Assembly (NCBI RefSeq): GCF_943169825.2
Contig: NZ_OW968402.1
Coordinates: 1,488,001 to 1,552,000, forward strand
From: Varibaculum prostatecancerukia
GTDB taxonomy: Bacteria > Actinomycetota > Actinomycetes > Actinomycetales > Actinomycetaceae
Length of the DNA: 64,000 nt
Direction: 5' to 3'
In this document: positions 43,564 through 52,906 of the stretch, in pieces
Layout of the letters: every line of letters begins with the position of its first letter
How positions within the stretch are numbered: the stretch's first letter is position 1
Position numbers and translations under genes: made by a program
Notes under the pieces: generated by a model
Told to the model about the DNA's origin: nothing
The model's database searches: none
The model's input: only the letters and a program-made list of their open reading frames with translations

Positions 43564-44796
43564 CTACCTAGTGTTTATGACAATTTCCTGAGCCTTGGCT
43601 TTCGCCCAGGTTTGCGCTTCCATAATCTGCCCTAAATCCGGATTATCAATACCGATATGTTCAGATAATACTTCCGCTAAAGAATCCACTATTTGCAGGT
43701 AGGGCAGGTTTCCCGCCAGGAAGGCATCCACAAAAACTTCATTCGCGGCGTTATAGACCGCCGGGTGCGAGGCCGAGGCCGCCACTGCAGCTCGGGCCAG
43801 TTTTATTGCCGGGAAAGTTTCGTGATCTACCGGCTCGAACTGCCACTGCTGGGCGCTAGTGAAATCCAGAGGGGTAACCGTTTTTTCTAGGCGGGTCGGC
43901 CAATCTAGTCCCAAGGCAATCGGAAGACGCATATCGGGTGGGGAGGCCTGCAAAATCGTGGCCCCATCGCGCCAAGTAACCCCGGAGTGAATAATCGACT
44001 GCGGGTGAATCACCGGCACAATATTTTCGGGATCAACATCGAACAGCAAATGCGCCTCTATCAGCTCTAACCCTTTGTTCACCAGGGTTGAAGAATTGAT
44101 AGTGACCACCGGCCCCATCGACCAGGTGGGGTGATTAAGCGCTTGCTGCGCGCTGACCTCCGCTAAGTCCGCGCGCTTCTTGCCCCTAAACGGCCCTCCG
44201 GAGGCAGTGAGAATAATCTGGCTAACTTCACTGCCCCCATCCTGGTTTACGCTGGTGAGCCCCTTATGGTGCACACCCGAAGCTAAAGCCTGGGCAATCG
44301 CCGAATGCTCTGAATCAACCGGCACAATCTGTCCAGGGCGCTGGCAGGCTGCTTTTACTAGGGCGCCGCCTACAATCAAAGATTCCTTATTCGCCAGTGC
44401 CAGGGTGGCTCCGCTTTCTAAGGCCGCCAAAGTGGGAGCTAAGCCCACCCCGCCGGTAATCCCGTTGAGCACTACCGCTTCGGGGTCAGCTCGCCCAGCC
44501 AGAAGCGCACTAGCATCTTCCCCGGTCAAAACCTCGGGTTGATATTTTTCGCTACTGCCGGCCAGTTCCGCAGCTAGCGCGCTAGCGAACTCTTCGCCCT
44601 TATCTAAAGAAATCGCCACCATCTCGGGGCGGAAACGCGCGGCTTGGCGCGCCAGTAAAGCTAGGTTAGATCCCCCGGCACTGAGGGCGCGGACACAAAA
44701 ACACCCCGGATTTTGGGTAATAACCTCTAGGGCTTGGGTGCCGATAGATCCGGTGGATCCCAGAATGAAAACGTCGCGCACTGCCTCCCCAATCAC
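43564..44796 (-). CDS. dxr: 1-deoxy-D-xylulose 5-phosphate reductoisomerase
   Basis: The 410-residue enzyme makes 2-C-methylerythritol 4-phosphate with NADPH, the committed step of the MEP pathway. It starts with the NADPH-binding GSTGSIGTQALEVI (about 13-26), has ALANKESLIVGG and VDSEHSAIAQ (metal and substrate loop), ASGGPFRG and the MGP-NSS-LVNKGLE segment around residues 230-250. It lies upstream of the rseP-type gene in the same direction, probably one operon with ispG. Confidence 0.97.
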   Translation of the reverse strand: MIGEAVRDVFILGSTGSIGTQALEVITQNPGCFCVRALSAGGSNLALLARQAARFRPEMVAISLDKGEEFASALAAELAGSSEKYQPEVLTGEDASALLAGRADPEAVVLNGITGGVGLAPTLAALESGATLALANKESLIVGGALVKAACQRPGQIVPVDSEHSAIAQALASGVHHKGLTSVNQDGGSEVSQIILTASGGPFRGKKRADLAEVSAQQALNHPTWSMGPVVTINSSTLVNKGLELIEAHLLFDVDPENIVPVIHPQSIIHSGVTWRDGATILQASPPDMRLPIALGLDWPTRLEKTVTPLDFTSAQQWQFEPVDHETFPAIKLARAAVAASASHPAVYNAANEVFVDAFLAGNLPYLQIVDSLAEVLSEHIGIDNPDLGQIMEAQTWAKAKAQEIVINTR

Positions 44797-44833
44797 CGGT
44801 ATTATTTTGGCGGCATTTCCCGCCCACCAGCGG

Positions 44834-45385
44834 CTATTCTACCGCCAGCAGTACCTCTATTGCCCGCGAGAGATAGGCATCGACCACGCCCTCTTTATAG
44901 GCTTTTTCATTCTTGGCGGTTTTGAAAGTGGCACTGCGAATCTGGGCAGAAGTCATTCCCTCATCAGAGTCAAAATACTGTGCCAGCCGGTCAAGAAGCT
45001 CATCCACCTGGGCGGCGTCATAACCTTTGCCATCCGGATGGGCGAAACGTTTACCCCGAGGACGCAGCATCCGCGGATAAAGAGTGGTTGCCCGCTGGGC
45101 AACCCGCTCCATCCAGGCCTGAGAACCATTAACCGCCACGTTATCGGCGCGGTCACGGCGCACGAACGCCGCCTCTAGCCGGTCCATTGCCTGATCGATG
45201 GCGCTAGTTTGATAACCGCGACGCACCAGGTCAAAATGGGCACCCCGCACCTGGGCAGCCGAGAATTTTTCAGCAGGCACCCCGCCCTCATAGGCTTTAC
45301 GCGCCTTAGTGAAAAACTCGTCTACCTGGGAGGGATCGTATCCCCGCGTAAAATAACCGGCTCGCGGAAAGCTGTTCTCACTCAT
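44834..45385 (-). CDS. DivIVA-domain protein with two GYD..QVD repeats
   Basis: ATG 45385 overlaps the rlmN stop codon (ATGA), so this start is preferred to one 15 codons earlier. The 183-residue product has a DivIVA-like N-terminal motif twice: FTRGYDPSQVDEFFTKARKA (about 12-31) and KGYDAAQVDELLDRLAQYF (about 117-136). There is also RRGYQTSAIDQAMDRLE, a third related unit. It lacks a long coiled coil, so it is not the polar-growth DivIVA itself. Similar small proteins are common in actinobacteria and are of unknown role. Confidence 0.8.
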   Translation of the reverse strand: MSENSFPRAGYFTRGYDPSQVDEFFTKARKAYEGGVPAEKFSAAQVRGAHFDLVRRGYQTSAIDQAMDRLEAAFVRRDRADNVAVNGSQAWMERVAQRATTLYPRMLRPRGKRFAHPDGKGYDAAQVDELLDRLAQYFDSDEGMTSAQIRSATFKTAKNEKAYKEGVVDAYLSRAIEVLLAVE

Positions 45386-46686
45386 TTGCCAGCCCTCTCC
45401 TTCCGAGATTTGGTCGCCAATTGGCCACACGCTCCGTCAATGTCCTGTCCGCGAGTATCGCGGATAGTGGTAGTTATACCTTTACTCTCCAGGGTATCCA
45501 CAAATTCTGCTTGAGCGTGGGATTCACTCGCCGTCCAGATAGATCCGGGAGTGGGATTTAAGGGAATCGGGTTCACATGCGCCCATCCGTGCCCGCGGGC
45601 ATTCAACAAATCCGCCAGCAGCCCCGCCCTCCAGGCTTGGTCATTCATATTCTTAATCAGGGCGTATTCGATGGAAACTCGCCTGCCGGTAGCTTGAAAA
45701 TACTGGTAGGCGGCATCTAAAAGTTCACTAACCTTGAATCGAGAATTCACCGGAATCAGCTGGTCACGCAGTTCATCATCAGGGGCGTGCAGTGAAATCG
45801 CCAAGGTGAGCGGGATTTTTTCTGCCGTCAGTTTCTTAATCCCCGGCACCAGCCCGACGGTTGAAACCGTGATTCCCCGCGCCGACATCCCGAAACCTTC
45901 CGGCGGGTCAGCAATCAGGCGCCGCACCGCCCCCATCACCGCGCGATAGTTCACCATCGGCTCCCCCATCCCCATAAACACCACATTGGATAGGTGACAG
46001 GGATCCCCGCCAAGTTCGCCCTCTTCGCAGGCTTTACGCGCCAAGCGCACCTGTTCCACAATTTCGGCGGTAGACAGATTGCGGGTCAGCCCCATTTGCC
46101 CAGTAGCGCAAAACGGACAGGCCATTCCGCATCCCACTTCGCAAGAAATACACAGGGTAGCGCGGGAGGGATAACGCATCAGCACCGACTCTACTTCCGC
46201 ACCATCAAATAGTCGCCACAGGTATTTTCGGGTCATTCCCTGATCCCCCCTGCGCACCACTACTTGCTCAACTAGGGGTGGAAAAGCCAGATCCGTGAGC
46301 TTTTCGCGCCCCTGAGCGGGCAGATCCGACATTTGCTGCGGATCAATATTCAGCCGACTGAAATAGTGGCGGGATAATTGATCAGCGCGAAACGCCGGAA
46401 AACCGGCTTCTTTTAGCAGTTGCTTGCGTCCCGCCAAATCAAAATCAGCCAGATGTACCTGCGGTTTTACTCGCCTGGTTGCTTGAAAACGCAGCACCGG
46501 ACGGGCATCTGGGCTACTGGCACCCTCGGGTACTTGATCGGTGGGCATTACTTGAGCGGGATCGCGGCTAGGGCGAGCCCTGCGCATCAAGTCTTTATCG
46601 TTGGCAGCACTATTGGGGAGGACGCGTCCCTTCCCCCTGCTTTTAGCGGCGCTTTTCCCTTTTCCGGAGGCTTTTTCTTTCGCCAT
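45382..46686 (-). CDS. rlmN: 23S rRNA (A2503-C2)/tRNA (A37-C2) methyltransferase
   Basis: The 434-residue radical-SAM enzyme methylates C2 of adenosine in 23S rRNA and some tRNAs. The cluster motif CEVGCGMACPFCATG (three Cys) and the methylated-Cys end (DTRGQDIDGACGQL) are present, as is the N-terminal 'GRKQLLKEAGFPAFRADQLSRHYF' domain. Residues 1-60 are an extra basic, Lys/Ala-rich tail not found in the E. coli enzyme. It is between cdsA and the DivIVA-domain gene. Confidence 0.95.
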   Translation of the reverse strand: MAKEKASGKGKSAAKSRGKGRVLPNSAANDKDLMRRARPSRDPAQVMPTDQVPEGASSPDARPVLRFQATRRVKPQVHLADFDLAGRKQLLKEAGFPAFRADQLSRHYFSRLNIDPQQMSDLPAQGREKLTDLAFPPLVEQVVVRRGDQGMTRKYLWRLFDGAEVESVLMRYPSRATLCISCEVGCGMACPFCATGQMGLTRNLSTAEIVEQVRLARKACEEGELGGDPCHLSNVVFMGMGEPMVNYRAVMGAVRRLIADPPEGFGMSARGITVSTVGLVPGIKKLTAEKIPLTLAISLHAPDDELRDQLIPVNSRFKVSELLDAAYQYFQATGRRVSIEYALIKNMNDQAWRAGLLADLLNARGHGWAHVNPIPLNPTPGSIWTASESHAQAEFVDTLESKGITTTIRDTRGQDIDGACGQLATKSRKERAGK

Positions 46687-46697
46687 TGCTGCCGCCC

Positions 46698-47588
46698 TTA
46701 AAAGATAAATAGGGAGACTACGAAGAACAGCGGCACCGTGATTAGCAGCGAGTCCAGGCGATCCATTACCCCGCCGTGACCGGGCAGCAAATGCCCCATA
46801 TCTTTAAGCTGCAAATCCCGCTTAATCAAGGATTCTCCCAGGTCGCCGCAGGTGGCAATCACCGGGGTAAGTACCCCAAGTACCGGGATTGCCCACAACG
46901 GAGTGCCCGTCACCCAGACGGCAATAGCAGCGGCCACCGTACACATCACCACCGAGCCGGCAAAGCCTTCCCAGCTTTTCGAGGGGGAAACTGCCGGAGC
47001 CATCGGGTGCTTACCTTTAAGCGCCCCCGCCGCATAGCCGCCAATGTCATTACAGATAGTGACCACAATCCAAAGGATAATCGGCGCTGGATGATGCGGG
47101 TTATGCAGCATAATCACTACAAAAGAGGCCAGGAACGGCAAATAGATAGCCACAAAGCAGGTAGCTAAGAGGTCGCGGGTAGCAAACTTAGAAGGTCCCA
47201 CGCTTAGGCGCCAAATCGCGCAAGCGATTAACGTCGCCAGCAGCGCCGCCCACAGCCCCTCCGGGCCTAGCAGATAGGCACAAAGCAGCATCCCAATAGT
47301 GCCTACCCAAAGGGGAGGCAGGCACAGTTTTATCCGGATACGCGCAAGGGCTCTGGACATCTCGGCTTCGGCCATAATCGCCACTACCATAGCAAAAACC
47401 AGGAATAAAACCGTGGGTGCCAGCAGTAGCGCCAGTGCCAAGGCTCCCAGGCCTATCCCCACCCCAATCGAGGCTGGCAGGTTACGACCCGCCCGTGATT
47501 TTTTAGCTTTCTTGGGCGGGTTCTTAGCAGGCTCTGGGTTCATTACAGACGCAGATCCCTCGCTTAAGGCGTGGGGGCTGGGATTCAA
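46698..47588 (-). CDS. cdsA: Phosphatidate cytidylyltransferase
   Basis: The 296-residue membrane enzyme makes CDP-diacylglycerol for phospholipid synthesis. The signature is at the C-terminus: [12 protein letters not shown] and [32 protein letters not shown]. About seven helices follow a Lys/Pro-rich tail. The TTG at 47588 directly follows the frr stop and has GGAG six bases ahead; ATG 47543 is an alternative. It is in the conserved pyrH-frr-cdsA order. Confidence 0.95.
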   Translation of the reverse strand: [296 protein letters not shown]

Positions 47589-48146
47589 CTACATCTCCAT
47601 CAATTCTTTTTCTTTGGCATCTAGCAGGGTATCCATGGTATCAACCTGCTTCTTGGTCAAAGCCTCGATTTCCTTTTCCGCGCGGGCCACTTCGTCCTCG
47701 CCGGCATCGCCATCTTTTTTCAACTTCCCAAGCTGATCCATGGCTTTGCGGCGGATACCACGAATCGTGACCCGGCCTTCCTCGGCCTTTTGCCCCGCGA
47801 GTTTTACATAGTCGCGGCGGCGTTCCTCGGTCAGCTCCGGAAGAGTTACCCGAATATGGTTACCTTCGTCAGTCGGGTTAACCCCCAGGTCGCTGTCACG
47901 AACTGCCTTGATAACGTCGCTGGTTGAAGATTTGTCATAGGGGGAAATCAGCACGGTACGCGGTTCGGGAATATTGATGGTGGCCAGCTGCTGCAAAGGC
48001 GTAGGCGCCCCGTAGTACTCCACCAAAATCGGGTTAAACATGGCGGCGTTGGCCCGCCCGGTGCGAATCGCAGTGAACTCTTCCCGGGAAAACTCGATGG
48101 CTTTTTCCATCTTGTCTTCGGCCTCGAGCAGAATATCGTCAATCAC
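47589..48146 (-). CDS. frr: Ribosome recycling factor
   Basis: The 185-residue protein splits the post-termination ribosome together with EF-G. Recognisable blocks: MEKAIEFSREEFTAIRTGRANAAMF at the start, YYGAPTPLQQLA, and the C-terminal coiled coil with RRDYVKLAGQKAEEGRVTIRGIRRKA. It starts five bases after the pyrH stop. Length is the family norm. Confidence 0.97.
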   Translation of the reverse strand: MIDDILLEAEDKMEKAIEFSREEFTAIRTGRANAAMFNPILVEYYGAPTPLQQLATINIPEPRTVLISPYDKSSTSDVIKAVRDSDLGVNPTDEGNHIRVTLPELTEERRRDYVKLAGQKAEEGRVTIRGIRRKAMDQLGKLKKDGDAGEDEVARAEKEIEALTKKQVDTMDTLLDAKEKELMEM

Positions 48147-48150
48147 TTGG

Positions 48151-48885
48151 CTACTCCTTTTCAGCAGAAACTAATGTACCGATTGTCTCACCTAGCAGGG
48201 CGGAAGTAACGTTGCCAGGCTCAGACATTCCAAAAACGCGGGTATTGAGACCATTATCCATACAAAGACTAAAGGCAGTGGCGTCCATAACCTTCAGTTC
48301 TTTTTGGAGAGCCTCCTGATAGGTGAGGTGGTCAAACTTGGTGGCATTAGGGTCACGCTTGGGATCTGCGCTATAGACCCCGTCAACCCCGTTTTTACCT
48401 ACTAATAGCTCTTGGCAATGGGTTTCGAGGGCGCGCTGGGCGCTAACAGTGTCGGTAGAAAAGAACGGAAGACCGGACCCGGCACCGAAAATCACTACCC
48501 GCCCCTTTTCCATATGACGCACCGCTTTCAAGGGAATATAGGGTTCGGCAATCTGTCCCATGGTGATGGCAGTTTGTACCCGGGTGGTTACTCCTGCCTG
48601 CTCTAGCAGATCTTGTAGAGCCAGGGAGTTCATCACGGTTCCTAGCATTCCCATATAGTCTGCCCGCGCCCGGTCTAGGCCGCGCTGGGAAAGTTCGGCG
48701 CCACGGAAAAAGTTTCCCCCGCCGACTACCACTGCTACTTGAACTCCTTGTTCAACTGCGGCTCCGATCTGTTGAGCTACCGAATTGATAACGTCCAGAT
48801 CCATGCCGACGTGTCCGCCCCCAAAAACCTCTCCGGACACTTTCAGCATCACTCTGCGTTGTTTATTTGCGACTTCTTGGTTCAC
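48151..48885 (-). CDS. pyrH: UMP kinase
   Basis: The 244-residue amino-acid-kinase-fold enzyme phosphorylates UMP to UDP. Visible motifs: [12 protein letters not shown] (phosphate loop), [31 protein letters not shown] and [15 protein letters not shown]. It lies between tsf and frr, the usual bacterial order, and is likely co-transcribed with frr. An inter-gene gap of 183 bases and a terminator separate it from tsf. Confidence 0.97.
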   Translation of the reverse strand: MNQEVANKQRRVMLKVSGEVFGGGHVGMDLDVINSVAQQIGAAVEQGVQVAVVVGGGNFFRGAELSQRGLDRARADYMGMLGTVMNSLALQDLLEQAGVTTRVQTAITMGQIAEPYIPLKAVRHMEKGRVVIFGAGSGLPFFSTDTVSAQRALETHCQELLVGKNGVDGVYSADPKRDPNATKFDHLTYQEALQKELKVMDATAFSLCMDNGLNTRVFGMSEPGNVTSALLGETIGTLVSAEKE

Positions 48886-49021
48886 CCTTGTCCCCTTAAA
48901 ATATCGTTACTGGCCGGTAGGCAACCTGTTACTACCTTAACCCGAGATTACTGCCTGGGGAGCTCCCCCAAATGCTTCTTACTTATTTATCCCGGCAAAC
49001 CCGGGTTTTTGACTTGCGAAC

Positions 49022-49060
49022 ATAAAAGTGTGGCCTCAGGATTTTCCTGAGGCCACATCT
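49022..49060 (-). terminator. Terminator of rpsB-tsf
   Basis: A 13-bp stem TGTGGCCTCAGGA / TCCTGAGGCCACA (49029-49041 with 49045-49057, loop TTT) is followed on the minus strand by CTTTTATG. It lies 12 bases past the tsf stop. Confidence 0.88.
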
Positions 49061-49068
49061 TTATTTGC

Positions 49069-49905
49069 TTAAGAACCTACGTGGAAACGGGCAAAAGCAG
49101 TAACTTTACCGCCGGCCGCTTTCACGATCTGTCCTACCGACTTCTTGGGATCTTTCGCAAAATCCTGATCCAGTAGGCAGTTGTCCTTGTAGAAGGAACC
49201 CATCCGGCCCTCCACAATCTTGTCTACGATCTTTTCGGGCTTACCCTCTTTAATCGTCATTTCGCGCAGAGTTTCGCGTTCCTTATCCAGTTCAGACTGG
49301 GGAACTTCCTCGCGGTCAATGAAACGGGGGCTGTAAGCAGCAATGTGCAGCGCGATATCGTGGGCAACTTCAGCGCCCGCCTTATCGGTGGCCACCAGCA
49401 CCCCGACCTGCGCGGGCAGATCCGCGGAGGAGTAGTGCAAGTAGCTGGTCACGGCCTCGCCCTCAATCCGGGTAACCTGTCCCAAAACAATGTTCTCGGA
49501 GAAGAGGGCGCCGATTTCCTCGACCTTGTCTTTCACGGTGCCTTCGCCGCATTTAGCCTCTAGCAGCTGTTCGCGAGTGCTTACTCCGCTGTCTACCAGT
49601 GCCTGCATGATTTCCTCGGCGGCCTCCACGAACTTGGGGGACTTGCCCACAAAGTCAGTTTCGGAGTTCAGCTCTAGCATTACCCCAGCCTGTCCGTCCG
49701 CGGTATCCAGCACTTTCGCCGTTACCAGGCCATTTGCGGTAGAACGATCTTCCCGCTTAGCTAGGGATTTCTTACCCGCCAAACGAATCGCCTTTACAGC
49801 TTCGTCCTTGTCGCCGTTTGCCTCTTCCAGTGCTTTCTTTACTTCCATCAGACCCGCGCCAGTCAGTTCGCGCAGTTCCTTAATGTCTTGCATCGAAATA
49901 GCCAT
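49069..49905 (-). CDS. tsf: Elongation factor Ts
   Basis: The 278-residue factor restores EF-Tu to the GTP form. The N-terminal UBA-like domain (DIKELRELTGAGLMEVKKALEEANGD), the TDFVGKS block that contacts EF-Tu, and the C-terminal dimerisation part (DKIVEGRMGSFYKDNCLLDQ) are all clear. It starts 34 bases after rpsB in the same direction and ends at a terminator, forming the classic rpsB-tsf unit. Confidence 0.97.
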   Translation of the reverse strand: MAISMQDIKELRELTGAGLMEVKKALEEANGDKDEAVKAIRLAGKKSLAKREDRSTANGLVTAKVLDTADGQAGVMLELNSETDFVGKSPKFVEAAEEIMQALVDSGVSTREQLLEAKCGEGTVKDKVEEIGALFSENIVLGQVTRIEGEAVTSYLHYSSADLPAQVGVLVATDKAGAEVAHDIALHIAAYSPRFIDREEVPQSELDKERETLREMTIKEGKPEKIVDKIVEGRMGSFYKDNCLLDQDFAKDPKKSVGQIVKAAGGKVTAFARFHVGS

Positions 49906-49939
49906 AAGTATGTTCCTCTCGTTAACGATCCTCAGCGGA

Positions 49940-50875
49940 TTATTCAGACTTTTCTGCTTCAGCCGGGGCTTTTTCCTCTTCCGCGGGGGCGGCAGGGGCT
50001 TCTTCTTTCGCGTCCTCTGCCTTTTCGGCTTTCTTGTCGCCGGCTTCTTCGCTAGCTTCGTCCTTTGCGGCGCCTTCTAGCAGTTCCCGTTCCCAATCGG
50101 CTAAGGGTTCTTCGCTGGCGGGAGCGGCCGCTTCGCCTTCCGCAGCGGCTTCTTCGCTAGCTTCTTTCTTAGCTGCCGCCTTTTGCGAGCGAGCAATCAA
50201 GCCATCTGCGCAGGCATCGGCAATAATCCGGGTAAGCAGGGCTACCGAACGGATAGCGTCATCGTTACCGGGAATCCCGAACTCGATCTCGTCCGGATCA
50301 CAGTTGGTATCCAAAATCGCTACAACCGGGATATTCAGTTTGTTGGCTTCTGCCACTGCCAGATGCTCTTTATTGGTGTCGACTACCCAGATAGCGGAGG
50401 GGATGCGTGCCATATCGCGAATACCACCCAGGGTGCGGGTGAGTTTATCTTTTTCGCGGCTCATCATCAGCAGTTCTTTCTTGGTACGTCCAGAACCGGA
50501 AACATCATCAAAGTCGATTTGTTCTAGTTCCCGCAGACGCTGCAAGCGCTTGTGTACGGTGCCGAAGTTGGTGAGCATGCCGCCCAGCCAGCGCTGATTA
50601 ACGTAGGGCATCCCTACCCGCTCCGCCTGTTCGGCAATGGAGTCTTGCGCCTGTTTCTTGGTGCCGACAAACAGGATGTTTCCCCCGCGCAGCACGGTTT
50701 GCTGCACGAAATCATAGGCACGATTGATGCCATCCAGGGTCTGCGCCAAATCGATTACATAAATGCCGTTGCGATCAGTCAAGATGAAGGGCTTCATCTT
50801 GGGGTTCCAACGCCGGGTTTGATGTCCAAAATGAACGCCGCTCTTCAGCAGCTCAGACATGGTTACTACCGCCAT
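49940..50875 (-). CDS. rpsB: 30S ribosomal protein S2, with acidic C-terminal extension
   Basis: The first 225 residues are a standard S2 ([25 protein letters not shown] at the start, [23 protein letters not shown]). After about residue 232 there is an extension of about 80 residues made almost only of Ala, Glu, Lys and Asp ([25 protein letters not shown] and further). E. coli S2 lacks it; similar tails occur in actinobacteria. It is transcribed away from the M23 peptidase gene, with a 524-base region in between, and is followed by tsf. Confidence 0.95.
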   Translation of the reverse strand: MAVVTMSELLKSGVHFGHQTRRWNPKMKPFILTDRNGIYVIDLAQTLDGINRAYDFVQQTVLRGGNILFVGTKKQAQDSIAEQAERVGMPYVNQRWLGGMLTNFGTVHKRLQRLRELEQIDFDDVSGSGRTKKELLMMSREKDKLTRTLGGIRDMARIPSAIWVVDTNKEHLAVAEANKLNIPVVAILDTNCDPDEIEFGIPGNDDAIRSVALLTRIIADACADGLIARSQKAAAKKEASEEAAAEGEAAAPASEEPLADWERELLEGAAKDEASEEAGDKKAEKAEDAKEEAPAAPAEEEKAPAEAEKSE

Positions 50876-51399
50876 GACTTCCTTTCAGTGCGCTAGGGCG
50901 CACGTGTTTTGGGGCTATTGCCCCGGTTTACGGTTTCCATTCGGTTCCTGGCACGACGTCCACTGACACCCATTTTTACTGGTAAAGACCGCTTTCGGGG
51001 GTATCCCCTAGAGCTTGCCGCCACCAAAAAATAGGACCGAAGCCAGCGTGACCCAGCAAGGCTGGTAGTCGTACGCGAAGTCACCTGGGAATCCAGGTGC
51101 TAAGAGCTATCTTAGCGGCCTTGAGGAACTACCCCAAGCTGAAAGTGGCACTGAGCACTGTTAATCTGCTGACAGTTTTCAAAAGAAAATACTGGTTATT
51201 CAGTTTGCGAAGTTTGTTTTGGTTGTTCCAGTTGTTCCTGCGGCTTCTTCTGCGGCTGGCGCCTGGTTACCTATCTGACTTTCGCCGGTTGCCTACCTGG
51301 TTTTTCTCCGTTTGTCCTCCGGGGTATATAAGGGCGCGTCATCCTGGTCTGTTTATTTACTAAATTTTTGCGGAGGCTGCGGGCGGGCAAGCTGAGGGA
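50876..51399. other. Divergent intergenic region between rpsB and the M23 peptidase gene
   Basis: No gene is seen. On the rpsB side several GC-rich hairpins (for example CACCTGG-GAAT-CCAGGTG at 51083-51100 and GGGGC-TATT-GCCCC near 50911) could form a structured mRNA leader, possibly for S2 autoregulation. On the peptidase side TATATAAGGGCGCG (51325-51338) resembles the promoter-region motif of the 32-36 kb island, in the other orientation to its gene. Confidence 0.5.
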
Positions 51400-51945
51400 G
51401 TGAAGAAGAATCTCTACTCCTTCGGGGCGCTACTAGCGGCTTTGGTCGCGACCTTACTCTTGGCTTTTTCCTCGGCTCCCCCGGCTCTTGCCAGCACGGG
51501 AGGTCAAGGATTTGGGCAAACGGTGAATCTGGCGCAGCTTGCGGGAGAGATCGGATATTACCAGTGGCCAAGTCGCCACCGCGTCGAGATTCTACGAGCT
51601 TTTGACCCCCCAAGCTCCCCTTGGGGTAGCGGACACCGGGGAGTTGATTTAGCAATGCCGGCAGGCTGTGAGGTTTTTAGTGCGCGCGCGGGAACTGTTT
51701 TCTTTGTCGGCACTATCGCCGGTAAGCCCAGTATTTCGATCAAGCATACGGAGCTGATTCGCACTACCTACACCCCGGTGAAAAGTGACTTAGAGGTAGG
51801 AACGTCAGTTACAGCCGGTCAAAAGATTGGAACCTTGGAGGCGGGACACCCGGGGCTACATTTTGGGGCAAAAATCGATGATTACCACTACCTGAATCCT
51901 CTATTGCTGATTCTGGGACCGATTCGCCTACTCCCCGACTCTTAA
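51400..51945 (+). CDS. Secreted M23 (LytM) family peptidase
   Basis: The 181-residue product starts at GTG 51400 and has a signal peptide (FGALLAALVATLLLAFSSAPPALA, cut near residue 31). The mature part is a compact LytM domain with the zinc motif HRGVDLAMP (His-x-x-x-Asp) and the second HxH-like site reduced to LHFGAKID. The middle His of the usual pattern is not obvious, so activity is uncertain. Family members cut peptidoglycan cross-links or activate other hydrolases. It is placed next to rpsB as in many actinobacteria. Confidence 0.88.
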   Translation: MKKNLYSFGALLAALVATLLLAFSSAPPALASTGGQGFGQTVNLAQLAGEIGYYQWPSRHRVEILRAFDPPSSPWGSGHRGVDLAMPAGCEVFSARAGTVFFVGTIAGKPSISIKHTELIRTTYTPVKSDLEVGTSVTAGQKIGTLEAGHPGLHFGAKIDDYHYLNPLLLILGPIRLLPDS

Positions 51946-51992
51946 ACCGGCTTTTGGCGGTCGCTAACAGGGGAATGCGACGTGAAAAAATT

Positions 51993-52904
51993 TTAGGCGC
52001 GGGGGAAAGCCTGCTGGTAGGCACCGATTAGACGATGGGCATCCACATGGGTGTAGCGCTGGGTAGTTGACAGCGCGGAATGTCCTAACATTTCCTGGAT
52101 TACCCGCAGATCTGCCCCGCCCTCCAACATATGGGAGGCCATCGAGTGCCGCAGACCGTGCGGCCCTAAATCGGGTACTCCCGCCAGGGCACAGGCGCGG
52201 TGCAGGCGTCCGCGTACGATCCTTTCCGAAATTACCCCGCCTTGGGCTCCTAAGAATAGGGCGTCAGTAGGCGGCAACTTTTGCAGCTCTCCCCGCGCCC
52301 TCTGCAAGTAGAAGCGCAAAGCTTTTCCGGCCTGGGGACTAAAGGGAACTATTCGTTCTTTTGATCCTTTGCCCCACAGCCGCACCGTGCGCGAGTTGAA
52401 ATCAATATCTTCCGGTACTAGGGCACAAATCTCGCCCACCCGCGCCCCGGTGGCGTAAATCAACTCGAAGATCGCCCAATCTCGCGCCATCACCGCGCTA
52501 GTATCTGCCTGACTTTCGCACCAAGCAAGCAGCTTTTTAGCTTGCGAAACCGATAACATATGCGGCAGATTTTTCGCGGTTTTCGGGGTGCGAAGTTGCT
52601 TCGCAAAATCTGTTTCCAGCACTTGGTTTTGTTTTGCCCATTTTGAAAAAGCACGCAGCGCCGCGATTTTACGGGCAATAGTGGTAGCCGATTGTCCCTG
52701 GGAGCGCAGCTGCGCCAACCAATTACGCGCTGCCGGCAAAGTGCAGGCCGGTAAAATCGATTCTTCTTCGGTAATCTCGCAATGATCCAGCCAGCCACGC
52801 AAATCCGCTAGATACGCCTTAATGGAGGCTGGAGAGAATGATTTCGCATACTGCAGATAGCGGCGATAATCTTCTAAGGCTTCGCCTCGCTTCACCGCTC
52901 GCAT
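51993..52904 (-). CDS. xerC: Tyrosine recombinase XerC
   Basis: ATG 52904 is chosen because it follows GGGAG and the dprA stop at the right spacing. The 303-residue protein has the N-terminal SAM-like core-binding domain (about 10-100) and the catalytic domain with Arg (YATGARVGEI), the HGLRHSMASHML box and LGHSALSTTQRYTHV with the nucleophile Tyr. It resolves chromosome dimers. Position after dprA in the yraN-yifB-dprA-xerC order marks it as the housekeeping enzyme, not a phage integrase. Confidence 0.93.
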   Translation of the reverse strand: MRAVKRGEALEDYRRYLQYAKSFSPASIKAYLADLRGWLDHCEITEEESILPACTLPAARNWLAQLRSQGQSATTIARKIAALRAFSKWAKQNQVLETDFAKQLRTPKTAKNLPHMLSVSQAKKLLAWCESQADTSAVMARDWAIFELIYATGARVGEICALVPEDIDFNSRTVRLWGKGSKERIVPFSPQAGKALRFYLQRARGELQKLPPTDALFLGAQGGVISERIVRGRLHRACALAGVPDLGPHGLRHSMASHMLEGGADLRVIQEMLGHSALSTTQRYTHVDAHRLIGAYQQAFPRA

Positions 52905-52906
52905 CC

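Noticed and set aside
50876-51110. A riboswitch or T-box in the rpsB leader
   Set aside because: Hairpins are present but no conserved riboswitch or T-box element could be recognised.
51993-52904. Tyrosine recombinase as a sign of a phage or integrative element
   Set aside because: Its place after dprA and the sequence type mark it as chromosomal XerC.
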